43,369 nucleotides of DNA from Akkermansia sp. GTDB taxonomy: Bacteria > Verrucomicrobiota > Verrucomicrobiia > Verrucomicrobiales > Akkermansiaceae. The DNA lies in assembly GCA_017471985.1 (NCBI GenBank), contig JAFURE010000045.1, forward strand, positions 1 through 43,369, given 5' to 3'. Position numbers and translations under genes: made by a program. Below, piece after piece: positions 6,895 through 15,272 of this stretch. Within the stretch, counting starts at the first letter, position 1, and each line of letters starts with the position of its first letter. The notes below the pieces were generated by a model that was not told the DNA's origin, did not search any database, and saw nothing but the letters and a program-made list of their open reading frames with translations.

Positions 6895-7797
6895 ATGAAG
6901 AAGATTTTCAGAGGTATCATCTGCTCCACGGCACTGGCATGCAGTACTGTGGCTCTTGAAGTGGCTGAGCTGCCGAACCAGGGGCTTACTCGCGAATACG
7001 CTGACCGCAATTTCAGCAAGGATTACGAGTACGTAATTCTGGAGGACAATACCGTGCGCCGCACCTGGCAGGCGGACGGGTACTCACTGGTGCTGGATTT
7101 CGATATCCGCAGTGGTAAGCTTATTTGCCTGTTTGTGGACTACAGCCCGGCCATGGAAAAGCAGACCGCCATGCTGCATGCCGAGCAATTGAGCGAGGGC
7201 AGAGATGAAGGGGTGAAGTGGATTAAAACCAAGGAAAAATCGGCACGTAAAGTCGGCATGAAGGATGCCCGACTGCGCCGCCTGACTGACGGGAGTTTTC
7301 TGTTCTGGGAGTCCGCCGGGGCCAGTGGTGCCTGTGAGCGCCTGAGCTGGTTTGCCGAAGCCCCGCGCATGGATCGCATGACCGTGAAGGAGGCAAACCG
7401 CTATACCGGCCGCACCGCTATGGGTGTGAGCGGGGTGAGCGGTGCGGTTGAGGAGCTGCGCCGCGATGAGGATCGCCGCCGCGGTAGGGCCTCCACCCCC
7501 CGCCCCGAACCGTCCACTGCTGAAATTGAGCCCACCGAGCAATCTGAACCTGCTGCAACAGAGCAGGCGAAAGCTGCGCCTGCAGCTCAGCCGAAGGACT
7601 GGCGCGCTGCCGTGAAGGAGAAGTTCGGCATCGAGGTGACGGAGGATATGGAGAAATGGGCGATGTACATTGGTATAGGCTTGCTGGTGCTCTTCATCTG
7701 GGGGCGCATATCGGCTGCCCGGCACAGGGCTAAGCAGGCCGCGGCGTTCGAGGCCCTTCTGCGTGCCGGCGAGAAGGACGAAAACGATGAGGATTAA
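6895..7797 (+). CDS. Exported protein with C-terminal membrane anchor, function unknown
   Basis: Protein of 300 aa. An N-terminal signal peptide (MKKIFRGIICSTALACSTVA) is followed by a globular domain (about 25-175) with aromatic and basic motifs. A low-complexity linker rich in Pro, Glu and Ala follows (about 190-240), then a single hydrophobic segment (about 260-278) with a basic tail. The protein is probably held at the inner membrane facing the periplasm. The start at 6895 gives a proper signal peptide; the upstream in-frame TTG at 6862 does not. I do not recognise the family. A lipoprotein gene follows 70 nt downstream in the same direction. Confidence 0.75.
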   Translation: MKKIFRGIICSTALACSTVALEVAELPNQGLTREYADRNFSKDYEYVILEDNTVRRTWQADGYSLVLDFDIRSGKLICLFVDYSPAMEKQTAMLHAEQLSEGRDEGVKWIKTKEKSARKVGMKDARLRRLTDGSFLFWESAGASGACERLSWFAEAPRMDRMTVKEANRYTGRTAMGVSGVSGAVEELRRDEDRRRGRASTPRPEPSTAEIEPTEQSEPAATEQAKAAPAAQPKDWRAAVKEKFGIEVTEDMEKWAMYIGIGLLVLFIWGRISAARHRAKQAAAFEALLRAGEKDENDED

Positions 7798-7828
7798 AGT
7801 ACGCCGATTAATGTGCCACGAAAAGTGC

Positions 7829-7857
7829 TTGACCGTAACTGCTGAAAAGAGTAAAAA
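7829..7857 (+). promoter_or_regulatory. Candidate promoter of the lipoprotein gene at 7868
   Basis: TTGACC (7829-7834), a 17-nt spacer, and TAAAAA (7852-7857). The ATG at 7868 lies 10 nt after the -10 hexamer and the ATG at 7862 only 4 nt after it, so the later ATG fits a short-leader transcript better. Confidence 0.5.
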
Positions 7858-7867
7858 CAGAATGTCC

Positions 7868-8383
7868 ATGTTCAGAAAAATCACCATCCTTACCACTGCC
7901 TTGCTGGTGCTCTGCCAGTGTAATACGCTCAAATCCGACTGCGAAGCTCTGCGCCTGCGCGAAGCCGAGATTGCAAAGGAAGCCACCGGTGATTATTACA
8001 TCGGTCGTCGTTACCACATACCCTACACCCGATTCTGGGGGTACATGCGAGAGCCCGGTCAGAGCTGGCGCACGGCTAAACTGGTGATGATGGATGAGCG
8101 GACATGCCGCACGCCCGACCGCGGTATGGAGCCGCCGGCCGAGGGTGCCATTTACGGTACCGACAATAATGTGGAGTATATCGTAAAGGGTTCCTACACA
8201 GGAACTGTTGCCTATGATCCCAGCACCAACCAAGTGCTGCCCGTGTTCCGCCCCACCGGATTTGAGGTGCGCAATCGTCAGCCCGGCTATCTCTTTGTAC
8301 CGTCCGAGGAGTACGAGGCCGAGCGCGTGACCCTGCGTCCCGCACTTATGCCCACCCCGCAGGTATGCTCACAATATCGCTGA
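7868..8383 (+). CDS. Putative lipoprotein, function unknown
   Basis: Protein of 171 aa with a type II signal peptide, MFRKITILTTALLVLCQC. The lipobox cysteine is within LVLC. The mature part contains many Tyr, Arg and Pro residues (for example GRRYHIPYTRFWGYMREPG) and is probably an extracytoplasmic domain tethered to a membrane by lipid. In-frame starts also exist at 7862 and further upstream at 7763; the latter would overlap the preceding gene and bury the signal peptide. No family was recognised. The gene lies between an exported membrane protein and ftsA, and nothing links it to division. Confidence 0.72.
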   Translation: MFRKITILTTALLVLCQCNTLKSDCEALRLREAEIAKEATGDYYIGRRYHIPYTRFWGYMREPGQSWRTAKLVMMDERTCRTPDRGMEPPAEGAIYGTDNNVEYIVKGSYTGTVAYDPSTNQVLPVFRPTGFEVRNRQPGYLFVPSEEYEAERVTLRPALMPTPQVCSQYR

Positions 8384-8487
8384 TATGACGCGTATTTGTC
8401 GCGCAGCTCACCGTTTTCTATGCTACAATAGCCGCATACAGTACGTACGCTCTCAATTTTTAATTTTATAACGTTTCGGCTCTCAAT

Positions 8488-9702
8488 ATGGCTCAGTCAA
8501 AAATCCTCGTAGGACTTGAAATCGGCACCTCCAAGACTTGCATGGTGGTGGGTGAAATCCGCCCGGATGCCACTGCAACCATCATCGGCGTGGGCGAGGT
8601 GCCCAGCGCCGGCGTGCGCAAGGGTGAGATTGTGGACCAGAGCATGGCCCGCCAGTGTGTGTGCGATGCCTGGCAGATTGCCCAGGACCACGCCGAGGTG
8701 GATATCCTCAATGTTTTCCTTTCCGTTACCGGTGAGCACATCATCGGTGAGAACTGCCCCGGTTCCTACCGACTGCGCGATGATGAATCCATTATCGAAG
8801 ATGTGCACGTGAAGAATGTTAAGGAAAAGGCCGAGAAAGCCGAAATTCCCTCTGACCGTTTTGCTATCAATCGCGAACTGGGTAACTTCTACATCGACAA
8901 TCGCGAGGCCTCACGCCACCCGGTAGGGTTGGCCGGGCGCACGCTCGATGTGAATTGCCACCTCATGCACGGCATTCGTACCCGCCTGCAGAACTCCCTG
9001 CTGTGTGTGCGCCAGGTACCGCTTGAGGTCGAGGATTTAGTCTTTGCCCCCCTTGCTACGGCGCAGATGGTGCTCAATCGCCAGCAGAAGGAGGCCGGCG
9101 CCCTGTTGATTGACATAGGCGGTGGCACTTCCGACTTCATTTGCTACAGCGGTGGTGATGTAGTGGCCAGTGGCTGTGTGCCTGCCGGTGGCGATACCAT
9201 TAACAGTGATATCGTTAAGCTGACAGACCAGCGCGTGAGCAAGAAGGCCGCCGAGGTGCTGAAGTGCACCGAGGGCAATGCCTTCGGCGATGTGAATGAC
9301 CGCTCCCTTGCTCAGTATAAGAGCGATTTGGGTATGCACGATGTTTCTATCCCCCGCGGTGAGCTCAATCGGATTATCCGCGACCGACTGGCTGATATTC
9401 TGGTGCGTGTGGGTAAGCGCGTACCTGAGGATGTGTGGAAGCAGAGCGGCATGAGTGTGTATTTATCGGGCGGTACCAGTCTGATGCGCGGGCTCGACTC
9501 TCTGGCTCACCACATATACGGAGTGCCGGTGCACCAGCCTGCTCCTGCCGCTGAAGGTCAGAATTACTCCTATCTGGCGGACCCCCGTTACTGCACGGCC
9601 ATCGGTCTCATCCGCTTTGCTCAGCGCTTTGATGACGAGGCGCTGCATAATCCCTCGCCCGGTATCTTCGACTGGATTATGCGTTTGTTCGGCCGTCGTT
9701 GA
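8488..9702 (+). CDS. ftsA: Cell division protein FtsA
   Basis: Protein of 404 aa with actin-like ATPase motifs. The phosphate-1 motif is in VGLEIGTSKTCMVV (about 8-21), phosphate-2 in LLIDIGGGTSDF (about 207-218), and an adenosine-type motif in VYLSGGTSLMRGL (about 327-339). The FtsA-specific 1C region lies between the first motifs (about 84-165). FtsA tethers FtsZ polymers to the inner membrane and recruits later division proteins. The C-terminus IFDWIMRLFGRR is a typical amphipathic membrane-targeting helix. ftsZ follows after 38 nt, as expected. ftsQ and ddl are not upstream; the upstream gene is an unrelated lipoprotein. No Shine-Dalgarno sequence is visible. Confidence 0.95.
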   Translation: MAQSKILVGLEIGTSKTCMVVGEIRPDATATIIGVGEVPSAGVRKGEIVDQSMARQCVCDAWQIAQDHAEVDILNVFLSVTGEHIIGENCPGSYRLRDDESIIEDVHVKNVKEKAEKAEIPSDRFAINRELGNFYIDNREASRHPVGLAGRTLDVNCHLMHGIRTRLQNSLLCVRQVPLEVEDLVFAPLATAQMVLNRQQKEAGALLIDIGGGTSDFICYSGGDVVASGCVPAGGDTINSDIVKLTDQRVSKKAAEVLKCTEGNAFGDVNDRSLAQYKSDLGMHDVSIPRGELNRIIRDRLADILVRVGKRVPEDVWKQSGMSVYLSGGTSLMRGLDSLAHHIYGVPVHQPAPAAEGQNYSYLADPRYCTAIGLIRFAQRFDDEALHNPSPGIFDWIMRLFGRR

Positions 9703-9740
9703 TTTCTGATTTTCCACACCATTTTTCCAGCCATACGACT

Positions 9741-11246
9741 ATGCTCCCCTACCAGACAATACCGCAGAAGGAAGACGGCATTGCCATTGTGGGTATCGGC
9801 GGTGCCGGTGCCAATATTCTGCAGTGTTTTGCCGGCTCCAGTGCCAACAATGTGCGCCTGTTCACCATGTCGCTCGATGAGCGAGTGGGGCGAGCCTGTG
9901 GCAGCAACGTGGAGTTCATACAACTGGGTGGCGGGCTCAACCATGGGCTGGGCTGCGGCGGTGACCCCTCGGTCGGTGCCCGCGCGGCAGAGGAGAGCAG
10001 CAGCGAACTGCAGGCTATGCTGACGGGTGCCCGCCTGCTGGTTATGGTGGCCGGCCTGGGCGGTGGTACCGGTTCCGGTGCAGCACCTGTTCTGGCGCAG
10101 ATGGCGCGGGATGCCGGCCTGTTCCTCGTATCGGTGGTGGTCATGCCTTTCTCCTTTGAAGGTAAGCGCCGCCGCGAACAGGCAGAGGCCGCGCTGGAGG
10201 AAATTTCGCTCCTCAGCGATATTGTTTTCTGCTTCGAGAACGACTATATGGAGGAACTCTTCCGCAACCGACCCGGTGCCCGTGCCGTGTTCGAAGAAGT
10301 TGACCGCATACTTGCCCGAGCCACAGCCGCTGTGCCCATGCTCGCTTCCTCCCCCGGTTTCATTAACCTCGGGCTGGACGAATTGGCCACCGCCCTCGAG
10401 AACAATGACTCGCGCTGCATCTTCGGTACCGGGAGTGGCTATGGACCCGACCGCGCTGCAACAGCGGCTCAGTCCGTGCTCGAGTCGCCACTGGTGGCTT
10501 ACCACGGCGCCCTCAGCTTTGCGCGTACGGTTATTGTGCATATCGCCGGCGGCGACAGTATGTCCATCACCGAAATCCGCACCGTTATGGAGAGCGTGCG
10601 CGAGGCCCTGGCCGATGATGAGGTTAAACTCTTCTTCGGTACCACGGTTAAGCCCCATCTTGGGGATGAAATCCGAGTGACCCTCATAGCCTCGGTAGAT
10701 GCCGAGGAGTTCAAGGCGGCCATCGTGGCACCTCCCGAGACTGAGCGAGTGAAACCGACTACACCCGAAGTGGAGCCGGTGGAAGTAGCAGAGCCCGAGG
10801 AGGAGCTGCAATCCGAGCCCGTTGTGGAGGAGGAGGATTTCTTTGCCGAACCGCCCGCCGATGTAATTGTGGAGGAAACGGCAGAAGAGGGTGAGCTGAC
10901 CGAAGCCCCTGAAAACACTGAGGAGGCTGATGAGGTAGCAGAAGACGACGAGGCGGTTGAGCCCACTGCTGTCGAGCTTGAGGAAGAGCCGGAAGCCGAG
11001 GATGCTGTGCCTTCCTTCACCGTGCAGCCGGCTATGCACCAGCCCGAACTCATGCCGGCTAACCTGACCGTGGACGATGAGGACGGGGAGTCAGCGCCTA
11101 CCACCGGTACTCTGTTCCCGAATGAAGGGGATGGCGCCGGCTTTGTGAGTTTCTCCCGCCGTGGCAACAACAGCGACGATGACCTCGATATGCCGCCGCC
11201 TAGCATGAATATCAATAACTTGCGCGGTATGTTCCCGCGCAGGTAA
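9741..11246 (+). CDS. ftsZ: Cell division protein FtsZ, divergent
   Basis: Protein of 501 aa, longer than the usual 380-400. The GTP-binding N-domain is clear: GIGGAGAN (18-25) and the tubulin signature GGGTGSG (107-113). The T7 synergy loop aligns without gaps as NLGLDE (209-214) against the usual NVDFAD, so the first catalytic Asp is Gly and the second is Glu. After about residue 330 there is a long acidic linker rich in Glu, Val and Pro. The C-terminus, MNINNLRGMFPRR, does not look like the standard FtsA/ZipA-binding peptide. The start at 9741 was chosen because it gives a normal N-terminus; the frame opens at 9699. It is probably co-transcribed with ftsA and followed by a hairpin terminator. 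Confidence 0.93.
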   Translation: MLPYQTIPQKEDGIAIVGIGGAGANILQCFAGSSANNVRLFTMSLDERVGRACGSNVEFIQLGGGLNHGLGCGGDPSVGARAAEESSSELQAMLTGARLLVMVAGLGGGTGSGAAPVLAQMARDAGLFLVSVVVMPFSFEGKRRREQAEAALEEISLLSDIVFCFENDYMEELFRNRPGARAVFEEVDRILARATAAVPMLASSPGFINLGLDELATALENNDSRCIFGTGSGYGPDRAATAAQSVLESPLVAYHGALSFARTVIVHIAGGDSMSITEIRTVMESVREALADDEVKLFFGTTVKPHLGDEIRVTLIASVDAEEFKAAIVAPPETERVKPTTPEVEPVEVAEPEEELQSEPVVEEEDFFAEPPADVIVEETAEEGELTEAPENTEEADEVAEDDEAVEPTAVELEEEPEAEDAVPSFTVQPAMHQPELMPANLTVDDEDGESAPTTGTLFPNEGDGAGFVSFSRRGNNSDDDLDMPPPSMNINNLRGMFPRR

Positions 11247-11266
11247 ATACCTTTGCATACAGTTGA

Positions 11267-11302
11267 ACAAGGGGTAGCAGTAGGATTACTGCTACCCCTT
11301 GT
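11267..11302 (+). terminator. Transcription terminator after ftsZ
   Basis: A perfect 16-bp stem (11267-11282 with 11287-11302) and a GGAT loop lie 20 nt after the ftsZ stop codon. The following tract is only moderately T-rich (CGTAATATTT). Confidence 0.75.
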
Positions 11303-11349
11303 CGTAATATTTAAAAATGTAAATTGTTTTTATTTTTTGAACTTATTGA

Positions 11350-11378
11350 TTGCCATGACGGATTTTTTTTGATAAAAT
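11350..11378 (+). promoter_or_regulatory. Promoter of the M3 peptidase gene
   Basis: TTGCCA (11350-11355), a 17-nt spacer rich in T, and TAAAAT (11373-11378). The predicted start near 11385 leaves a leader of about 43 nt before the ATG at 11428. Confidence 0.7.
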
Positions 11379-11427
11379 CACCGCGTGAGCGTGTCTGAAT
11401 AACAGACAGATTTAACAAACCATAGCT

Positions 11428-13641
11428 ATGACGACAAAAACCATACTCATAACAGCCATGTGCGCCCTCACAGGGCTCAACATGTTGCAGGCAGAGGAGA
11501 CGGCAGTAGCCGTAGCTGCAAAGCAAGAGGTAGTGTACAGTGCGCTGTCACACCCGTATTTTCAGGATAAGCCCTATCCCGCCTGGTCGCAGATGACAGC
11601 GGAGCAGGGGCTGGCAGATACCCGGGCCGGGTTGCAGAAGGCCCGCGAGCGAATTGCTGCCATCTGCCGCATTCAGCCGCATGAGGCCACCTTCGAGAAC
11701 ACTTTCCTTGCCCTGAACCTGGCAGCAGACGAGCTGAGCCAGACCCAGGGCTACATGCACCACCTGGCCGCTGTGATGGACAATGAGGAACTTCGCGCCG
11801 CTCAGGAGGAGCTCATTCCCGAGTTGACGGCATTCGACGCCGAGATTACCGCCAACCCGCAGCTTTGGGCTGTGATTAAGAGTGCCGCCGCACAGCCCTG
11901 GGTGAAGGAGCTTACACCCGCTCAGCAGCGCTTTGTGCAGCAGACTGTCGATGGATTTGTTGATGGCGGTGCCGACCTGCCCGCCGACAAGAAAGCCCGC
12001 AAGGCAGAGATTGAGCAGGAGCTCTCTCAGCTCACCCATAAGTTCGCCAAGAATGTGCTCGACTCCACCAACGCCTGGAAATTGCTCATTGTCGACAAAA
12101 CCCAGCTGGCCGGTATGAGCGAAGACTGGATGAACAAGGCCCGTGCCGAGGCCGAAGAACGTGGCTTCGGCAGCGAGGAGAACCCCTGCTGGATGGTGAC
12201 CCTGGATTACGAGAGTGTGGGTACCTTGCTGCGCGATTGTGATGTCGAGTCCACCCGCAAAATGTGCTGGGAGGGCCAGTGCACCGTGGGTGCAGTCGGC
12301 GAGTGGGACAACGAGCCTATCGTTGCCCGCGTGATGGAACTGCGCCGCGAGCTCGCAGAGCTGCTCGGCTTCAAGTCCTATGCCGACCTGACCACTCACC
12401 GCCGCATGGTGGGCGGTGGCGAGAACGCCATGAACTTTATCGACGGTATGGCCGAGAAAGTATTGCCGGCGTTCCGCGCCGAGGTGCAGCAGGTGCTTGA
12501 TTTCATCTCCGAGAAGGAGGGTCGCTACGTCACTTTCATTGACCCCTGGGATCGCCGCTATTACCTCAAGAAGATGTCCGAGCAGATGTACAACTTCGAC
12601 TCCGAGGAACTGCGCCCCTACCACAAAGCAGACAATGTAATCAACGGCATGTTCGCCATTTACAGCCACCTGCTTGGTGTGGACTACAGCGAGTTGCCGG
12701 CCATCTGTCTGCAGAAGGGCGAGCCCTGCCCCGAGGGCTATGTGGAGGTATGGCACCCCGAGGTCAAGGTGTTCAAGGTAACAGACCGCAAGACAGGCGC
12801 TCACCTCGGCTCTTTCTACGTCGACCTGTTCCCCCGCGCCAGTAAGCGCGCCGGCGCCTGGGTCATGCCCCTGCGCTATGGGGCCGCCGGTAAGGACGGT
12901 GCCCCGCACGAGCCGCACCTGGCAGCTCTGGTGGGCAACCTGTCCACCCCCACCGAGGACAAGCCCGCTCTCTTCTCGCACTATGATGTAGAGACCCTCT
13001 TCCATGAGTTTGGGCACATGATGCACGCCATGCTGGGCGACACCGAGCTGCAGGCACACTGCGGTACCAGCGTGGCCTGGGACTTCGTGGAGCTGCCCAG
13101 CCAGCTCTTCGAGAACTGGACCTGGTACCCCGAGGGTATTGCTCAGTACGCCTTCCACTACGAGACCGGCGAGCCCATGCCCGCTGAGCTGGTGGAAAAA
13201 CTGCAGCGCAGCCGCTATTTCCTGCCCGCTATGGACACCATGGGCCAGCTTTGCCTGGGTAAGCTCGATATGGAGATGCACGTGAACTACAACGAGAAGT
13301 TTAAGGGTAAGCCTCTGGATTTGGCATCGGCCCAGTTGCTCGACCCGTGGACTATCCCCTATTCCCGGACTGCTCCTTCCATTATGCGCCACCTCACCCA
13401 CTGCATCAACGGCGGTTACTCTGCCGGCTATTACTCCTACAAGTGGGCCGAGGTGCTCTCGGCAGATGCCTTCACCCGCTTTAAGAAGGAAGGTCTGCTG
13501 AATGCCGCTACCGGTGCCGACTTCCGCGAGGCCGTGCTCAGCAAGGGCGATAGCAAGCCCGCCGGCGAGGTCTACCGCGACTTCATGGGCCGCGCCCCCA
13601 ACCCCGATGCCCTCCTGCAGGCTCAGGGGCTTGTGGAGTAA
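11428..13641 (+). CDS. M3 family zinc metallopeptidase (oligopeptidase A / dipeptidyl carboxypeptidase type), exported
   Basis: Protein of 737 aa. An N-terminal signal peptide (about residues 1-22, ending LQA) suggests a periplasmic enzyme. The body is a long helical M3 fold. The zinc-binding motif HEFGH is at residues 526-530, and the third ligand region DFVELPSQLFENW follows about 25 residues later. The C-terminal substrate-lobe motif GGYSAGYYSYKWAEVLSADAF is also present. These peptidases degrade short peptides, including signal-peptide remnants and imported oligopeptides. PrlC and Dcp cannot be separated by eye: the signal peptide is unusual for PrlC, while cytosolic and periplasmic Dcp forms both exist. 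It has its own promoter and a strong terminator. Confidence 0.93.
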   Translation: MTTKTILITAMCALTGLNMLQAEETAVAVAAKQEVVYSALSHPYFQDKPYPAWSQMTAEQGLADTRAGLQKARERIAAICRIQPHEATFENTFLALNLAADELSQTQGYMHHLAAVMDNEELRAAQEELIPELTAFDAEITANPQLWAVIKSAAAQPWVKELTPAQQRFVQQTVDGFVDGGADLPADKKARKAEIEQELSQLTHKFAKNVLDSTNAWKLLIVDKTQLAGMSEDWMNKARAEAEERGFGSEENPCWMVTLDYESVGTLLRDCDVESTRKMCWEGQCTVGAVGEWDNEPIVARVMELRRELAELLGFKSYADLTTHRRMVGGGENAMNFIDGMAEKVLPAFRAEVQQVLDFISEKEGRYVTFIDPWDRRYYLKKMSEQMYNFDSEELRPYHKADNVINGMFAIYSHLLGVDYSELPAICLQKGEPCPEGYVEVWHPEVKVFKVTDRKTGAHLGSFYVDLFPRASKRAGAWVMPLRYGAAGKDGAPHEPHLAALVGNLSTPTEDKPALFSHYDVETLFHEFGHMMHAMLGDTELQAHCGTSVAWDFVELPSQLFENWTWYPEGIAQYAFHYETGEPMPAELVEKLQRSRYFLPAMDTMGQLCLGKLDMEMHVNYNEKFKGKPLDLASAQLLDPWTIPYSRTAPSIMRHLTHCINGGYSAGYYSYKWAEVLSADAFTRFKKEGLLNAATGADFREAVLSKGDSKPAGEVYRDFMGRAPNPDALLQAQGLVE

Positions 13642-13657
13642 AGGACGTATTCAAAAT

Positions 13658-13689
13658 CCGAGGGACGAATGCAAAACTTCGTCCCTCGG
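13658..13689 (+). terminator. Terminator after the M3 peptidase gene
   Basis: A 12-bp perfect stem (CCGAGGGACGAA paired with its complement) and an 8-nt loop, followed by TTGTTTACTT. It lies 16 nt after the stop codon. Confidence 0.85.
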
Positions 13690-13705
13690 TTGTTTACTTC
13701 ACAGC

Positions 13706-14500
13706 ATGAAGGTCTACTATCTCATACTCGCGGTATTGCTCCTGTTTGTCGGGGCGTATATATGCCGGGATTGGCGGGAGGACGAGGTTCTGCGCCGGGG
13801 GCGTGCTCGTTGTGAGCGAGCCATCACCCTGCAGGCTGCTGTGCTGCGTGCGGATGTACTGGAGCGTGCTGAGCGAGTGCCTGACGTGGCGGATGAGCTC
13901 ACCGGCTGGACTGCCCGTTGGAAGGCTTGCAAGGCAGCTACAGTCGACGACAGTGAGCTGCAGCAGTATGTGAAGGATACCGTTGAAGAGCGCCTGTACA
14001 ATCAGCAGGAGAACGTACGCCTGCTCAGTACTCACATTGCTGCCGTACTGGCAGAGTGGCAGACTGTTGAGAATGACCTGGCTCGCCAACTGAAGCGCCC
14101 CGTGGTGAGTGAGGGTGAGCCCGATACCGGCTCACTTACCGTGAAACCCGGTCAGCATGTGGACGTGCAGCAGCAGCTCGCTGAGATGGTGGCAGCCGAA
14201 CTGTGCGCGGTGGTGGGGGCCGAGGTGGCTACGGCTGTGGGCACACGACTGGCTGTATCGGGCGGTATACTGGCCACATCGTCGGCTTTGTCGGTGCAGT
14301 CCATTGGTATATCTCTTGTCGTGGGGCTGGTGGCGGATTGGGTTGTTGGCAAGGTGCTGGATCCCCGCCCCGAGCTGGAAAGACAATTAAAACAGCAGCT
14401 GGAGGACGTGGCCAATCGTCAGGAAGCTCAGTTCAGGGAAATCATGCTCAAACTGCTCGATGAGCGCGAGCGGGAGTGGCGCAGGCAAAATGTGCTGTAA
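13706..14500 (+). CDS. Membrane-anchored protein of unknown function (first of a pair)
   Basis: Protein of 264 aa. A hydrophobic N-terminus (residues 4-19) acts as a signal anchor. A charged, helical middle with coiled-coil character follows (about 25-150). A Gly/Ala/Val/Ser-rich hydrophobic stretch (about 172-212, containing VSGGILATSS and VVGLVADWVVG) may insert in a membrane. The C-terminal tail is strongly charged and helical (about 218-264). The start at 13706 was chosen because the longer frame runs into the preceding peptidase gene. The next gene starts 4 nt after this stop codon, so the two form an operon. I do not recognise the family. A two-domain anchored scaffold or transport subunit is possible but unsupported. 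Confidence 0.72.
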   Translation: MKVYYLILAVLLLFVGAYICRDWREDEVLRRGRARCERAITLQAAVLRADVLERAERVPDVADELTGWTARWKACKAATVDDSELQQYVKDTVEERLYNQQENVRLLSTHIAAVLAEWQTVENDLARQLKRPVVSEGEPDTGSLTVKPGQHVDVQQQLAEMVAAELCAVVGAEVATAVGTRLAVSGGILATSSALSVQSIGISLVVGLVADWVVGKVLDPRPELERQLKQQLEDVANRQEAQFREIMLKLLDEREREWRRQNVL

Positions 14501-14504
14501 TGTT

Positions 14505-15272
14505 ATGTTGAAATATTGGTTGAGGTACCTGCTGATGGCTATGCTCGTGTGCATGATGGCGGCACCGCTGCAGGCCGGTGTGGTAAAGAGTGCTATTGAT
14601 TTCATAGCCCGGCGCGTGGTCGGTATGGCAGATGATACCGCTGTCGGCGTGGTTCGGCAGGCTGCACAGAAATCCCCGGCCATGAGCCGCCTGGTGCAGA
14701 AATACGGCGAGGGTGCAGTGCTCAATCTGGCGCGCAATTCTGCACATGTGAGGTTGCTCAGCGAAGTTGGCGAGGAGTCTGCCGAGGCCCTGCTTGTTCA
14801 TGGCGATGTGGCACTGAATATACTGCGCGTGTGCCCCGATGGGCGCGCAGCCGGTGCACTGAGCCGTATATCCCGCCCGGCCGGGCAGCTGCTTGAGGGC
14901 CGTGTGGCCAAAGCTGACCTGGGTAGTGAGGATGTGCGCTATCTGCTGCTCATTGTGGAGCAGGGGGGTGACAAGGCTGCCGGGCGACTGGCTAAGATGA
15001 GTAAAGGGCGATTGCAGCAGGTGCTCCGCACGGCTCGCACTGCCGGTGTGGCAGCAGCTGCGGGGTTGGTGACGGGTGCGGCTGTCACCTCAGACAGCCC
15101 GGCCGAGTTTGTTGCAAACCTAGCAAATGTCGGCAGTTGGTGTGCAGACCACCCGTGGATGGCTGTGACGGTGCTGCTGGTACTGGTATCGCTGCCTTGG
15201 TGGTTGCCCCTGCTCGGCGGGCTGCTGTGGCGTAGGGTGCTGCGCGCTTTAGTCCGCAGGCTCAGGCGCTGA
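14505..15272 (+). CDS. Exported membrane protein of unknown function (second of a pair)
   Basis: Protein of 255 aa. A signal peptide (about 1-25, ending LQA) is followed by an Ala/Leu/Arg-rich helical domain (about 26-190). A small Ala/Gly-rich hydrophobic patch (AGVAAAAGLVTGAAV) comes next. One strong C-terminal membrane segment (about 218-240) ends in a very basic tail, RRVLRALVRRLRR. It follows the previous gene by 4 nt. Its last 24 nt overlap the 3' end of the convergent transporter gene. A start at 14490, inside the previous gene, is also possible. The family was not recognised. Confidence 0.7.
   Translation: MLKYWLRYLLMAMLVCMMAAPLQAGVVKSAIDFIARRVVGMADDTAVGVVRQAAQKSPAMSRLVQKYGEGAVLNLARNSAHVRLLSEVGEESAEALLVHGDVALNILRVCPDGRAAGALSRISRPAGQLLEGRVAKADLGSEDVRYLLLIVEQGGDKAAGRLAKMSKGRLQQVLRTARTAGVAAAAGLVTGAAVTSDSPAEFVANLANVGSWCADHPWMAVTVLLVLVSLPWWLPLLGGLLWRRVLRALVRRLRR

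Noticed and set aside
8424..8429. TACAAT as the -10 hexamer of an ftsA promoter
   Set aside because: No acceptable -35 hexamer lies at 16-18 nt; the only TTG-containing candidate is 22 nt away.
11548..13401. 617-codon minus-strand frame opposite the M3 peptidase
   Set aside because: Shadow of a well-supported gene; no recognisable domain, promoter or plausible start context.
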